Source: Medicago truncatula (taxonomy: Eukaryota; Streptophyta; Magnoliopsida; Fabales; Fabaceae). Taken from it: a stretch of DNA of 64,000 nucleotides. Within the stretch, counting starts at the first letter, position 1; each line of letters opens with the position of its first letter. Where the stretch lies: positions 41,687,832 to 41,751,831 of the forward strand of contig NC_053046.1 of the NCBI RefSeq assembly GCF_003473485.1. Direction: 5' to 3'. The notes below the pieces were generated by a model. It was not told the DNA's origin. It saw nothing but the letters and a program-made list of their open reading frames with translations, and ran no database searches. A program made the position numbers and the translations under genes. Shown one piece after another: positions 1-12,772 of this stretch.

Positions 1-349
1 AATGATAGACAATCTAATTTCAAATACCAAAAAGAAATACCCCTTCCGGATTTAAATATACGTAAAAATTTATATGTATTTGGTACTAGAACAACATGGG
101 GATTGATTGATGATAGTTAGGAATTTATGAAAAAAAATACAATCTACCTATGTGTGACTGTGTAATACCTCAAGAACTGAAAATAATCAGAGAAGGTGAT
201 AAACATACAAGCAAATCCTAATATGATAATTCGAAGTTTAAAACCGAGTTTTTGCAAAAAAGAAAAACAATCAAATGTGTATTCAATATTTAAGGATGCT
301 TCTTGAAATTCTACATGTACTACAATACACAACAAAAAAATTAACTACG

Positions 350-541
350 TTCAGGGCCTGTTTAAACTGGCTTATCTATCTGTTTAGGAGAGCTTATGGA
401 AACAACTTATGACATGTCCATAAGCTCTCCAAGATAGTTTACGAAAATGACTTGACTTTATCATTTGTTATAGAAATAACTTGTACATAAGCACTTATAT
501 GATAAGCTTTTAATTAAGTTGTTTATCCAAACTAATGATTT
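350..541. repeat. Foldback MITE-like repeat, relative of the copy at 34.74-35.04 kb
   Basis: The segment starts GGGCCTGTTTAAAC and ends GTTGTTTATCCAAAC. Inside are inverted CATAAGCTCTCC and GGAGAGCTTATGG blocks. The same blocks recur in inverted order at about 34740-35035. It lies in the intron of the OTU gene. No clean target-site duplication was read, so the superfamily is not assigned. Confidence 0.5.
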
Positions 542-930
542 TTGAGTCCAGCCAAACATACATATCAATGTATTTCTGTACTGAACTTATTATTTCGGAA
601 ATTAGTTCAAATTGAAACAAGCAAAGTGACATGCAAGCCCAAGTACATTTAACCAAGTTGGATACAACATCTGAATTGTTTAGTGTAGCACATTAGCACT
701 GTAAATAATGACCAGAATTTTAAAAATATGGAGAGACAAAACTTAACAAACCATAAATGAAGTTTACATAATGAACACCTTGCATCTAGTTTTCTACCAC
801 AAAAAAAAATAAAAAAAAATTGACAATTTGACATAACATGGATTGAAATGAAGCAATCAGATAAACTTGTATCATCCTTTCACTTTGCATATCCATAGCA
901 AATTAAATACAAAAAACAAAGAAATATTAC

Positions 931-1157
931 CTGTCTCAACTCAGCAGCTTTAGTTTGGTCACGATCCATAACATATCTGAATTGAGCAAACACAAGAAAA
1001 TTGAGAAAAGAATATCATAAGTGGAATCATTTGTACCAAGCTAGGTATAAAGAAAAAGATACTTACCCAACTGCATTAAATAGACAACTATTATCAGAAG
1101 GAATGACCCTTCTCACAACAACACCTTCCATGATTTAGATTGTATATAGCTACTAGC
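931..1157 (-). CDS. OTU-domain deubiquitinase, 5' end only (gene runs off left edge)
   Basis: Two coding exons are visible on the minus strand: 1131..1067 (the exon itself begins at 1157, just after an intron acceptor in the 5' UTR) and 976..931. Joined, they begin MEGVVVRRVIPSDNSCLFNA and continue GYVMDRDQTKAAELRQ. The first exon ends two bases into a codon and the second completes it, so the splice is in phase. This is the start of the plant OTU1/OTU2 (YOD1-like) ubiquitin thioesterases. In that family the D-x-x-C-L-F motif holds the catalytic cysteine, here residue 17. These enzymes cleave ubiquitin chains and some act with Cdc48/p97. A donor follows the second exon, and nothing resembling the next exon lies in 1-930, so the next intron exceeds 0.9 kb and the catalytic His region is outside the window. 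An upstream UTR exon probably ends at 1354. Confidence 0.85.
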
Positions 1158-1353
1158 CTGAAAATCAATCAAAAACTCAATCATTGTTCAAAATTCAATT
1201 GAGGTATTAATCTATTAAAAAATTTGAACTTTATGTAACATCTTAATCCAATAATTCGATATGAAGCAAGCCCGTGATTTTAAACTTGGTAATTAACAAC
1301 AGAAAGAAGAAAAACCTAGAATTCAATAGAAAAAATAAGGTTTGAATTCTTAC

Positions 1354-1490
1354 AGGAACCCAACTTCAAACTAAGGGTAAAATATGCAAATATATTTTTG
1401 GTTGAGCAAAAAGGATGCAGATCTATAGGAAGAGGAATTGGGTTGGAAATTGGAATAATAAGGAAGCAGAAGAAGCAAAGAGATATTCTT
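1354..1490 (-). other. Probable 5' UTR exon of the OTU gene
   Basis: On the minus strand a GTAAGA donor lies just below 1354, and a CAG acceptor sits at 1158-1160 before the coding exon. That gives a 5' UTR intron of about 190 bases. The upstream limit is a guess from where the purine-rich leader ends; no clear TATA box was found. Confidence 0.5.
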
Positions 1491-2500
1491 GACGTTGGAG
1501 AAAAGATTAAGATTAATACGAGAATTAGAATCTAATCCAAAATATTATGTAACAACATTAGAATCTTAAAAAAAATATTTCGAAAAATAAAAAGAATTTT
1601 AAAATTTTGGATTTTGAAAGGTTTTGCGTGTGACAGAACATAGTTAATGAATGAATTTTAAGGTTACTTACCCTTTTGAGATCCCACGTTGTTCCTAGGA
1701 AGACAAATCCCATGTCTTTCGGTTCTTATAATCATATTCTGGATCTATGCACTTCGTTATTTAGTTTAATAATTCCGCCGCTCAAGTAATTTTTGTTTTT
1801 ACTGAAGAAAAAAAAATACTGTTTTTCTTTTCTTTTTGGTAGTATGACAAAAAAAAAACACTAGTAGCTTGTGCACCAAATCTCAACATCTAACACTATT
1901 CCATAACAACTGCTTAATTTGATTCTATATAATTATACTTCGATAAATCAAAATATTATCAAAGTATTTTCGTATAAATTTTTCAATCATTTTGTGTTGC
2001 TTAGGTTATATGATTTTACTCAAAAACATCTTAAATAAAAAGTGATAAATACCATTTTTTAATTAATTGAAAGTTAATATTATTAACGTTATACTTTTGC
2101 CACAATACTATTAAAGTTATCAATCATTACATTGTTATTAAAATATTTTAATATTATAAAACAACCAGTAAAATACTCGTGCTTTCGCAGAAAATCTGAA
2201 CCAAAAACCGTCAATAAAACTTTTTAAAATTGAACCAAAAGACGATTCTAAATCTCCATTTATTTTTTGAGTTGTTCAAATGCATGCTAACATGTGCACA
2301 TGTTCTATAAAAATTATGTATTGAAATTATGTCAACTTATTTTTCAAAATAACATTTTCTCAATAAAGGTTTATTATTTGTAGTAAAAGAATTTAAAGGA
2401 GTGAGCACAATATCATTGCAAGAGCATTGCTGCAGCTGGACAAAGCAAATTTGATAATTTTGATTTTCGGAAACAAACAATGGAAGAAACAAGTGGCGTG
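1491..2500. other. Intergenic AT-rich DNA
   Basis: Between the OTU promoter side and the LINE scraps I see no gene. The stretch is AT-rich with homopolymer runs and no readable transposon ends. Confidence 0.6.
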
Positions 2501-2509
2501 AAAAGTTGA

Positions 2510-3500
2510 AGACATGGACCCCAATCCTCTCATGGAATTTGTTCATGAAATCAATCCTCAAAAGAATGTAGGAAATAATGTTGTTACTTCCAATTTGATG
2601 GATGTTGCGAAAGCTAACGACCAAAGTGAAATACTCTCATAGCTGCAAAAAAAATCCACATGTGTCGATGAATTTTCTCACCGGTAAGGATTTATGGAGG
2701 CAGTACGAAACTTCTTTAAAGAACGTACGTTGGAAACTCATGCTAGTGGTCATTTGGTCGAGAGGTGAGAACTCAGCAAAGAACAAAGGTCTCTGGGTCG
2801 TTTCTTGTTGATTCTACAACACAATCGGGTGGCATTCGATGTCTTTGGGATTATTTGAGTTGGCATGTGGAAGTTTTAGAGTGTTAGCTGGAAAGGGTAA
2901 ACTTCTTGGCTTTTAACAAAGAAGACGGTCTTTCAAATTTCAAAATAAGTTGGAAGGGCAACAAATGATTTGCCAAAAAATTCATTCATCAAACCTTGGT
3001 GATCACTGAGAGTCTTCTTGTGCAACGACGATGTTGTGGTACTCGGAGTTGTTGCTCACAATGATCTAATCTTGTACATCAAATCAAACTGTGATAGTGC
3101 TGTTTGCAACTTGGGAAATGATGCTGCTATTGGTAGTCTTGTGAGGAATGGTGATGGCCAGTTTAATGCGTTCATTGGAGCTTGTTCATTTTTGGAGTCT
3201 AAATTACAGACTATCCTAACATGGCTTAACTTAATCATTGAAAATGGGTATTCCAAGGTGATGATAGAATTTGATTCTCTCATTGCAACCAAGTTAATTC
3301 AATTGAGATGTGTGTCAAATCATCCCCATTTCAAAATAGTTGTTGGTATCAAGAGTATGTTAGATCACATAGAGAATATCTCTATTTCCCATGTCATGTG
3401 AGAAGGCAACATTGCAGCTAACAAGATTGCAAAACCTGGTTTAGAGACATCTTGTTTTACTTATAGTATTCCAGTATTCCTTCATTTCATTTGGATGTTC
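2510..3500 (+). mobile_element. LINE relic with RNase H-like domain
   Basis: An open stretch at 3018..3401 encodes a piece of the RNase H-like domain found at the C-terminus of many plant LINE polyproteins: AAIGSLVRNGDGQF, then SFLESKLQTIL, then ENGYSKVMIEFDSL. Beyond its stop the same match continues as EGNIAANKIAKPGL. Upstream, 2510-2640 reads MDPNPLMEFVHEINP and looks like the spacer or ORF1 side of the same kind of element. Stops and gaps interrupt it and no reverse transcriptase core is present. It is a decayed fragment. A domesticated RNase H-like gene is possible but less likely, because the catalytic start of the domain is missing. Confidence 0.6.
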
Positions 3501-4263
3501 TAACTTCTGGTTATGATGGTTTAATTAGGCCGTCTTCTAGTTTAGGTTTTTATCTTTCCGTTTCTACTTTCTTGAGGCGTTAGCCCATGAAACCACCCGA
3601 AAAAACATAATCAGACGCTCTTCTACTCATGCATATGGCATACATACACAGCAGCAACAACAACAAATTTGCAACATCCTCAAGCAAGACAGCGTTTTTT
3701 AAACAAAATGATACAAGTACATTAATCAAACGTAAAGAAGAGTCAGATATGAAGCTAAACTATGCTCTCGATGGATGTCCAAAAGATACGCTGAAGTCTG
3801 AAACAAATTCTAAATTGAAATGAACTATGCTACTTTTAAGTTTTAACCTTTTTTTTTTGTTTAGGTTTTTCAGAAGTCTGGATTTGGATCCTCCAAAAAA
3901 AACCGTGCAACGGCCATAGATGTGATGTACAAAAATTAATCTAAAATAAAAACACGGATACATAGTTCTGATCTTATTTCAAACAAGAATGATAACTTTA
4001 TTCATAGCTGGTCTTATGTAAAACAAAATTATCAAAACTACAAAGAACAGATTTCCCCCACTCACTTTTTAATAGGAACATAATCTTGAGAGAGAATAGG
4101 AAGATTAGAGACATAACTGGGATACCAAAGTAAATGTAATGACAATAGCACTATGATCCAAGGGGATCAAACCAAAGTAAAACTTCAAACTTAAAATGGT
4201 AACACTGCTTAAATTGACATGTGTTTGCTGAAGGAGCTAGAGATATACTACTGAATTTGGTGG

Positions 4264-6875
4264 TTATAGTGTTGCAATGCACTCAATTTCAATCTTGGCA
4301 TCCAATGGTAATGCAGCTACTTGATAAGTTGAACGAGCAGGAAAAGGTGCAGGGAAATCTGAAACCATTGGAACAGCAGGTAAATTGAAGAAAATTAGAA
4401 ATTCTAAAGGCATTAGTGAAAAATATAGAATAAGAACTCAAGGGGGAAAAGTATCATTTCCACATAGCACTACTAGATTCTCTTGCCCCAATTTAGTGTT
4501 CTTGGTATATGATAAATATTACTACAACATAACCGATTTACCTACAACAACCTAAGATATGAATCTTCAAAACTCAAACCACATAAAAAGCATAAAGTGG
4601 CCAGCCAATGTAAATTCATATTCTCAGTCCGTAAACGGAGTATACTCAAATTTTAAAGCACAGCACACATTATTATTGGAATTTGAGACTCATTGGTAAC
4701 ACACAATTCAGCAGTTAATTTTAATCAGAATATACTAATAAAAAACGTGCAGAAGTTTAGGATGGCTAATAATCTTTTCACCCTAAACAGGCTGTTGTCA
4801 GCTTCATATTCGATAAAGAATGTAAATTGTGTCAAGAAAACATTAAGATCGCAGCTACAGAAACTTACATTTAGCATATATCTCATTGACTTTCTTAAAA
4901 TCCTTCAAGTCAGCCAACCTGCATGAAAAAAATGTTCAAAAAATAGTTATCTTGCATTCTCGCAAGGACTTAGTAAAAACCAACTATAGAAGGTAGAGGA
5001 GTCCATACATAATTGTTGTCTTAACAACTGATGAGTAGCTGGCACCACCAGCTTTAAGAATTTCCCCCATGTTTTTGAGAAGCTACAGCACCAAAAAATT
5101 AATAAGTGTAGAGTAACGTCAATAAATAAATAAAATGCACGAGTTCATCACACTAGGTATTGGGATAAAAAATATTCAAGTTCAATAGTGTTGGACATGA
5201 GGAGATATATTGCAAAGAATCCAAATATCCAAATTGAAAAGAGATAAGGTTTGAAACCAGTATATAAAGAAGGATATTCTCACTTCACAAATCGGATTTG
5301 TAATGATGAGTTAGACTCAATTCAAAACCTATGATCAGGTGCCATCATGGCATTGAAAATTGCCAAAGTTAATTCCTAATACAGTTAAGTTTTGAATACC
5401 CATCCCAATCACAGAACATGTTCGAAGGATAATGATTTCCAATTAGTTAAGGTTCACTAATATCTCCTGACCATTCAAGATTTTCTTTTATTTTTCCATG
5501 AAAGTTTAGAAGCAGATTATTTTTCCTAACAATATATGTAAGTACTAACCCTGTTTCACAAATATTCAGTCGATGAGCTTCCCATTCTTAAGAGATTATT
5601 AAACCATTAAGAAGTAAGAACTTTCATATAAGGGTAGGGTGCAAACTTCCCACTTTAAGATTGTCAACACCTAAATTTCCCAAAAACAAGTCAAAGTCCC
5701 CGTAAACAATGACTGAAGACCAAGTTACAAAACTAATCGAATTGTCAGCCCTTCCTAATTGTTGATACCGAGAAAAATGGACGTTCAGCATCATCGACGA
5801 GTATAGGAAGCAAGAGATAATCAAGCAATCAAAAGGTCAAAATGCACCACCAAGCCATGTGAAAGACAACAAATTACACTTACAATGAATACAATGAATT
5901 AAGTAAAAAGTCAGGCTCTTATTTTTTGCAAGCTCTTACATATCATAAAAAGAAATATTGCAATGCAAGGACAAAGCTTTGGTTTTGTTGTACCTGTTCA
6001 GTTTGATCTTCAACATTATCAGAAACGAACTTCCCTGTCTGCATTAAAGAACAAAACACATTAATATCATCACAACACAACCAGATGAAGCTGGCATTTG
6101 AATTTGTTGCAGTAAACAATTCCACACATTCCCGCATCAACACATCAATAGTCGTTAGATTGAGATCGCACTGTCCAAATTTTAAGCTCGGTAGTTTAGT
6201 TTTTTTAAATCAAAATATGCATTGAAATTTGGATCGTCCAATCTCAATCTTGCAACCATCCATGTGTTGACTACGTGAATGTGTGGATTGCTCACCATAG
6301 CAAATCTAAATCCGACGAATAAGATACCAATTACACACACACACAGACAAACACATTGTATGTATTTACTAAAACTGTAATGCTGGATAACAAACCTCAG
6401 GGACAAGACCAAGTACACCAGAGACAAAAAGAATGTTGTTGACTTTGTTTGCTTGAGAATATGGTCCCAAAGCAGCAGGTGCTTTTTCTGTTTCAACAGC
6501 TTCCTTAATTCCTATTCCTACAATCAATCAAACCCAACAAGCACTAAATCATAGATTTATACATTCCTCAATCCATGATCAGAATTAACGTTAACATTAG
6601 GAAAAACAATTACCCGTATTGTAAAAAATGTAACTTTATTGATTTTGGTGGAAAATGCAATGAAGAAGAAATGGTGGGTACTTACGGGAATCAGAAGAAA
6701 TGCTCAAGCATGTGAATGACAAAGAGCGCTTTGATGAAGGAGAGGTGTGGAAGAAGGAGGTTCCGCCGGAAACTGACAAACACCCTCTTCTGGTGGTCAG
6801 TGAAGTGCGGTGGCGAAGTAAGCCGCCATTCGTCGCCGGAATCGTGAAGCAGGTGGGGCCACACAACGACGCCAT
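4264..6875 (-). CDS. RIDA: RidA (reactive intermediate deaminase A), plastid-targeted
   Basis: Six exons, all with GT..AG borders and in phase: 6875..6686, 6517..6396, 6038..5994, 5082..5009, 4918..4869 and 4358..4264, together 576 nt and 191 aa. Residues 1 to about 63 are rich in Ser, Thr and Arg and look like a chloroplast transit peptide. The YjgF/YER057c/UK114 domain follows, with ALGPYSQANKVNN, FVSGVLGLVPETGKF, the PARSTYQVAALPLDAKIEIE block that holds the family's conserved arginine, and the C-terminus IECIATL. In plants RidA hydrolyses reactive enamine/imine products of threonine dehydratase and protects branched-chain aminotransferase in plastids. The start is the only ATG giving a full transit peptide. 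The length matches Arabidopsis RIDA (about 187 aa). All expected family blocks are present and nothing looks broken. Confidence 0.95.
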
Positions 6876-7554
6876 TTCTCAGTCTCACGGTGCAGTCTTT
6901 TCTGGTAGTGTGCAGTCTCACCGTGCAGTCTGATACTCTCTTATTATATTTTACTTAAAAAATAAAAAATAAGTTTTTAGTTCACATCAATATCAATATT
7001 ATATATACAAAGTAATGATTTTTTCTCTACGTGTCACTTTCATGTTTATTCGCAATATTTTTATTATTTTTAAAATTAATATTTGAATTGATATAAATAT
7101 CTCAACAAATTTTTGATCTTATCTATTCAATATTTTACTAGATTTTTTTATTGAATTTCTAATATTTTATGTAACAGAAATATCTCAACAAATTACATAC
7201 GATACCCTTCAATCAATGAATAGTATATATATAAAGTAAAGTTTTTTATATCACGTTTCACTTTCACGTTTATTCGCAATATTTTTATTATTTTTCTATT
7301 TTTTAAAACTAATATTTGATTTGGCATAAATATCTCAACAAACTTTTGATATTATCTATTAAATATTTTAATTAACTTTCCTAGGTACCGTTTGGCCAGG
7401 TTGGTCTAAAAGCTATTTTAAAACAAAGTTAAAATAAAACTCTTTATGGAAAAAGTTAAAGTTGTTTGGTTTCTTTATTTTTTTTAATTCTTAAGTTATT
7501 TTTAAGTTAAAAGTTGTTTGACAAAATATTGTACAAAACTTTGAATTTATTATT

Positions 7555-7640
7555 TTTTTGGTGGTGTCCGGGGTTCGAACCCGCGACTTTGCATATATTT
7601 ATACATTGTCTATATCAACTGAGCTAAGCTATAGAATAGT
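7555..7640 (-). repeat. tRNA-derived SINE piece
   Basis: The reverse strand carries an A-box-like TAGCTCAGTTGATAT and a B-box-like GGGTTCGAACCCCGG about 45 bases apart, followed by an A-rich tail. It lacks the 3' half of a tRNA, so it is not a tRNA gene. It sits inside a longer AT-rich repeat that starts near 7386 with GGTACCGTTTGGCC. Confidence 0.55.
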
Positions 7641-8559
7641 TTGTTTTTTCTTTTCCAATTATACTGTATAGCAAATTTTGTTATAAGAATATCATATTTT
7701 TTGTGTCATTTAAAAAGATAAGAATTTATATTATATGATATTATTTTGTTACATTGTTGGTGTCATTGAAAAAAATATATTTAATTTTTTTAATGAGAAA
7801 AATATATGCATGGTTTGTTACAATATAAATGTGTTTAATGAGAAATAAACACATTATACCAAGTATTCCACTTTGGAATACTAGTTGAAATAGTTCATCT
7901 CTTCTATGATGTTTCATTCTAATTGTTGTCAAAAAACCACGAAGTTAAATGGTTAAATTTCAATTATATGTGTGCAAAAAAAGAGTTTTAAACACCACGA
8001 AGTTATTTATATATGTTTACTGCTTTGTTATATGTATGTTGTTAAAACTCTTTTATACTAGTCAACAATGGATTAATCCAAGTGGTAAAAGATTTAGACC
8101 TCTAAGTATACGATCAATGATTCGATTTCTGTTACATGGTTATGAAAAAAATTGAGTTAGGAAAGAAGAATCCACCTTATATATCCTGTAGGTTGCCTCA
8201 CAAAGATTAATAACTACTTGACGGTGGTGAAAACTTCGTACAAATATAATGAAAACCCAAAAAAGTTACTTAACACTACTTCTCAAATATCCATTGACGT
8301 TTACCTTCGACATGATAGTCATTTAAATATGTTAGATTATCATTTATGAAGTCTAAAACTTTAGGAGTGAAATCAATACTAAGAGATTTTAAAACAAATG
8401 ATCGATAAATACATACTAAAACCGTAATTAAGCCAAAAAGTTATTTCAAAGTTTTTTCTTCTTATATATACAAAGTTAATGCTCAATGTCAAAAAAGGTT
8501 TTAATATATTCTGATGATCTCCATAATATACGAGTGTTAATCTAAATATATAGACATAT

Positions 8560-8647
8560 TTTTTTTTTTTTTGTGGTGGTCGGAATTCAAAGCTCGGACT
8601 TTACATATTTTAAGCATTGTCTTTGTCAACTGAGTTAAGCTCACGAG
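8560..8647 (-). repeat. tRNA-derived SINE with 7-bp target duplication
   Basis: On the minus strand it reads GAGCTTAACTCAGTTGAC, then a degenerate B box, then a poly(A) tail (the T run at 8560-8572). GACATAT flanks it at 8553-8559 and 8648-8654. It is the same family as the copies at 7555 and 41767. Confidence 0.65.
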
Positions 8648-8998
8648 GACATATGGACAATTTCTAAATCTATCTAATGAGCCGAAGTAATAGACTAATG
8701 ACCAAAATATAAATTACTACTGAAATTATATTATTTATGACCCTCAACAATTGATTGGCGCATGTTTGTTTCACAACTAATTCAACGCCATGGTGCAACA
8801 AAGTAGAAGCTTGCGATTATACCTTCTATCCTACCACGTCTTTGAACACAACAAAAAAAAAAAAAATTGAAATTCTACCACAAAACAAAGCATAGACTAA
8901 CCATATTTTATAACAAAAAAAAACGAAACTACTTTTTTTTACAAAGAGGGACGAAGCTCAAAACAAAACTATTATACATCAACAAAAAAACCAAACTA

Positions 8999-11900
8999 TC
9001 ACGAATTAATGTGATCAACAACATAAGTTCTACAAATGGGACATGATCCTTGTTGGATTAGCCACTTGTCAATGCATTCTAAATGAAAAATATGGCTACA
9101 TTTTGGAAGTATTCTGACCAATTCTTCATTCTCAAAATCCTGCAAATTATAATGTAAAGATAATAGAGTTAATTTAATTGTATAAGATAAATTTATGTTC
9201 CTATAAAAGAAAATTTAAGGCTTGTTTGATTTACTTTTCAAAAACAGTTTTTAAGTTTTTAAAAATTGAAAAATAAAAAACCTGTTTGGTAATACAGTTT
9301 TAGAAAAGTGTTTTTGGAAATTGTTTTCCATTTATCAATTTTTAAAACTAAAAAACTAAAACAGCTAAAGGTTGTTTTGCTTTTCAATTTTGTTTTTCTC
9401 TTGCCAAAAACAGAAAATACGGAGAAAATGCACAGTTTTCATTAATGGCAAACCTGTAATTAATGGTAAAATCTTTTGTTTCTATCTCATTTCTCAACAC
9501 TTATTGCTCTATTTCTATTGGTAGTGTGCACCGCTCGTTCTACCGTAAGCGCCTAAGGGGTATTTTCCTTTTTTTTTTTTTAGCAAATTGTGTCTTTTAT
9601 TTTATTTAATAAATAAATTGTTATTTTTTTAGAGAATAAATAAATAAATAATTTGTTATGTTTTTAATTCTTTTTGAAACAACTATTTTCAATTCATAGT
9701 GATATGAAATTAATTTCTATGTAAAATATTTTTATACATGCATCCATCCACAACATGAAAATAGGTATGGTATTTTACTAAATATTTTAGTATATTTTAG
9801 TAACTAACTTATAAAAGTGATATCATAAAATGATTTGATTGAATGTATGTATAAAAATGTTTTACATTGTCGGTGCTTACTAATTAAATTCTTAACTAAA
9901 ATGAGCACATTATGACGTATTGTTCGAGAGAATCTGAATTTGATTCATGTTTAGAATAATTATTGATCAGATTTTATTTATCTCCCTGCTAAACTACGAG
10001 TTACTAGTATCCCCTTTCTCTAGGAGCCGGAAAGTTAACACAAAAAATACTAATTAAATCCTTATAATATATGAAAAAAAATTATTTATTTTTTGACAAA
10101 AAAATATTTTTATTTGTTAATTAAATTTATAAGGTTAGAAAGCATTGGTAATTAATTTAGGGTTAAATATGTTTTTGGTCTCCATAAATATACAAACTTT
10201 TCGTTTTAGTCCCTCTAAAATTTTCCTTCAACTTTTAGTCCCTTAAAAATTTTTCATCTTCACTTTTGGTCCCTCTTTTAAAGTTAACTCATATGTAGAA
10301 TTCATATTTTTGAATCAAATTTTCTAGAAAAATTCATAATATTATATGAATCTCTCCCAAAAAAAATTAGAATTTTTTAACAAAACATAAATTTAATATG
10401 AATTTTTATATTTTTTATGGTTAAAAATTCATATTTAATTTATGTTTACTTAAAAAATTCTAATTTTTTTGGGAAATGTTTTTACAATATTCTACACATT
10501 TATGTACAATTTCGTTAAAAAAAATACTAAAATTTACTTTAAAATAGGGACCAAAAGTAGTGATTCAAAATTATATAGGGACTAAAAGTTGAAGGAAAAT
10601 TATAGAGGGACTAAAACGAAAAGTTGATATATTTATAGTGACCAAAAACATATTTAACCCATTCATTTATTTCTGTTCTACACTGTTTAATGGCAAAATT
10701 CGTACACTCTAAAGGCATAGAAGTATATAACTTTATATTTGAATTCGCGCTCCAACATATATATCAAATATCCCTTTAACTTAAATTATATTTAATTTAA
10801 TTATTTTGTGAATAACAATTTTTAATTAAATTATATTTAATTAAATAAACATAAATTGTGATTTATTCAATCATAACTTTTGACCTAACAAAAAAGTTTA
10901 TTGTTTGGACGGTATATTAAGAAGAAAAGAGAATTTTTATTTTGAAATGAGATTAAAAGAGAATAGTTAAAAAAAAAGTAAAATTTATCTTTGTATATCA
11001 AACAAATTTCCAGTTTTTATGTTTTTAAAATATATTTCGAAAATTCATTTGCCAAACAAGTTTTTTCCTTCAGACTTCACCAAAACAGTTTTCAAAATTG
11101 AGATTACCAAACAAATTTTTTTGTTGATTTCTTTTTCAAAACAGTTTCCTAAAACTGATTTATAAAATAGAATTTAAAAACTAAAAACCAAAACTCTTTC
11201 ATACAGGCCCTTAGTTTTGCCTATTTGACATGACATCCAATATCCAATACACTTATCTACCCGATGGTCACATCAACAATTTAATGTGACAATTATTTCC
11301 CATGGTCTCATCGACAATTTTGGTACGTCACATTCACACTTTTATGTAATTTAACACATTAACATTGTGAGGAGTGAATACTATGTATTGAGTTTTAACA
11401 ATTCAGAGGCTATTAAATGAAGAAAAAAAGTTGAAAGCTTGTAGAGCTTAAAATATAAATGATTAATATGAATTATGAAGATTTTGGAGAAGAAATCTTT
11501 GACCCTACAATTTATAGGTGAAAAATCATTAGTAACTTTCATATGACTCTAATCTCTTTTGTTTTCTGACCTGTAAGCAAATTGAGCAGCATGACTCATT
11601 GTATAATTTCATCATTTTGTTGGAGCAGAATTGCTGGAATGGAAGCTTCATAATACAACTATGTGGCATCCCTTTAACTCCCATGTTGTCATACATATCT
11701 GAAAGCACTCCTTCATAACCTGTTTCTAGTGAATTTATCTGAAGATGACAAACAATTTTAACAAAATGTAAGCTGATTTTGATTTCAATAAGTTTTTTTT
11801 AAGGAGATTTTAATAAATTAATTTCACATTAAGTTTGGTTTTTATTTATTTATTAATACTTACATAAAACAAATAAGCTTCTGCAACAGTTGGACATATC

Positions 11901-12716
11901 CATTCCGTAAATACTTTTCCATTTAGTAAACTTCTCAACAAAGCAACCTACAATTCCACACCAAAAAAAAAAAAAAAAAATAGTTGAGAAGAACACCATC
12001 TCAATTGGATTAAAGTAAGGGGATAAAGCAATAAAAATGTAAAATAGTTGTAAGTTTTAGTCACCCACTATGTTTTGCCATGGGCATAGACACATGACAC
12101 AATATTGACACCAACACCTCGACGCCAATAAAAATATACAAAAATTGAAAAAGATTGAATGTAACCATATATATCAGGGTCGTGTCATGTTAGTATCAAA
12201 TACGGTACTTATTCGATCAGGAGAGTCGGTGCTACATAAATGGCCGCCATGATTGTTACCTTGGAAAATGGCTCACCCACGGCCACATAAGCAAAACTCA
12301 TAAATTCTATGGCTGCAATGGCTCCTGCAATCGCTCCTTTGCCAGCTCCATCAAGAAAACCAACTTCTGTGGTTTGTCCTTTGATAGCTCCTGTTATAGT
12401 TCCTATTATCGACCCTCCTAAGGTCCATACACTATTTTTAGTGATTTTATATGCTTAAATAATGACATGTATAATATTATGTAGCAAAAACAAATCATAT
12501 ATACTAATCATAAACAAAATGGAACGTACCTAGTGCTAAAATGCAGGTGAATGTAGCAAAAAGAACCTTCTCCAGAACGTTCATGAATTGCTCAAATACA
12601 GAACATCCAATGGCATTCAATGCCTTCAAAGAAAGAACTTCCTTACACTTAGTTATTGCTTCTATTGTTCCAGAAAAATATCTTGTCATAGTTAGTGAAG
12701 TGATGGTAATAGCCAT
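8999..12716 (-). CDS. RING-H2 protein, NEP-interacting protein (NIP1/ATL-type) copy A
   Basis: Five exons: 12716..12530, 12417..12260, 11947..11864, 11738..11571 and 9139..8999, together 738 nt and 245 aa. Splice phases fit throughout and match the tandem copy at 20053-21478. Near the N-terminus is a glycine/alanine-rich hydrophobic region ([18 protein letters not shown], then [16 protein letters not shown]) typical of NIP1/NIP2, membrane RING proteins reported to bind the phage-type RNA polymerase of plastids. At the C-terminus is a RING-H2 finger: CSIC at 194-197, then CSHIFHLEC, then CPIC. This predicts an E3 ubiquitin ligase. Met at 12716 was chosen because the copy B start aligns with it; an upstream in-frame ATG exists but is not conserved. 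Intron 4 is 2.4 kb, against 0.37 kb in copy B, because a transposon lies in it. Confidence 0.9.
9218..11210. mobile_element. Non-autonomous DNA transposon in intron 4 of NIP copy A (Harbinger-like ends)
   Basis: The ends are AGGCTTGTTTGA and TCATACAGGCCC, inverted repeats matching at 9 of 12 positions. TTA flanks both sides (9215-9217 and 11211-11213), which fits PIF/Harbinger. The same intron in copy B lacks this DNA: sequence resuming at about 11255 matches copy B at about 20233. No transposase is visible. A separate foldback element is nested at 10160-10660. The superfamily call is moderate; the insertion itself is well supported by the paralogue. Confidence 0.65.
10160..10660. repeat. Foldback MITE with about 150-base inverted arms (GGGTTAAATATG family)
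   Basis: The element begins GGGTTAAATATGTTTTTGGT and ends with its reverse complement. The arms, which include CTTTTCGTTTTAGTCCCTCT, match closely over roughly 150 bases around an AT-rich centre. It is nested inside the larger element at 9218-11210. Related single-arm phrases (TTTAGTCC) recur near 28500 and 54270. This is a common repeat type in legume genomes. Confidence 0.75.
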
Positions 12717-12763
12717 TTTTAAATTTGGAGGATAAGAATGATGTAGATGTAGTGTTAGACAAG

Positions 12764-12772
12764 TATTTATAG
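12764..12772 (-). promoter_or_regulatory. TATA box of NIP-like copy A
   Basis: The minus strand reads CTATAAATA about 50 bases upstream of the start codon. The equivalent position in copy B (near 21547) reads CTATAAATG, so the element is kept in both duplicates. Confidence 0.5.

Larger units (their letters stand above)
6876..8998. other. Intergenic region with MITE/SINE debris
   Basis: This lies between the divergent side of RIDA and the 3' end of the first NIP-like gene. Two similar blocks, 6960-7180 and 7230-7380, look like a local duplication (both contain TATCTCAACAAA and a run like TATTTTTATTATTTTT). Two tRNA-like SINE pieces are listed separately. I see no gene. Confidence 0.55.

Noticed and set aside
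7555-7640. Possible tRNA gene because of A and B box matches
   Set aside because: Only the tRNA-like head is present, with a poly(A) tail and no acceptor-stem partner; similar pieces elsewhere show target duplications, so these are SINEs.
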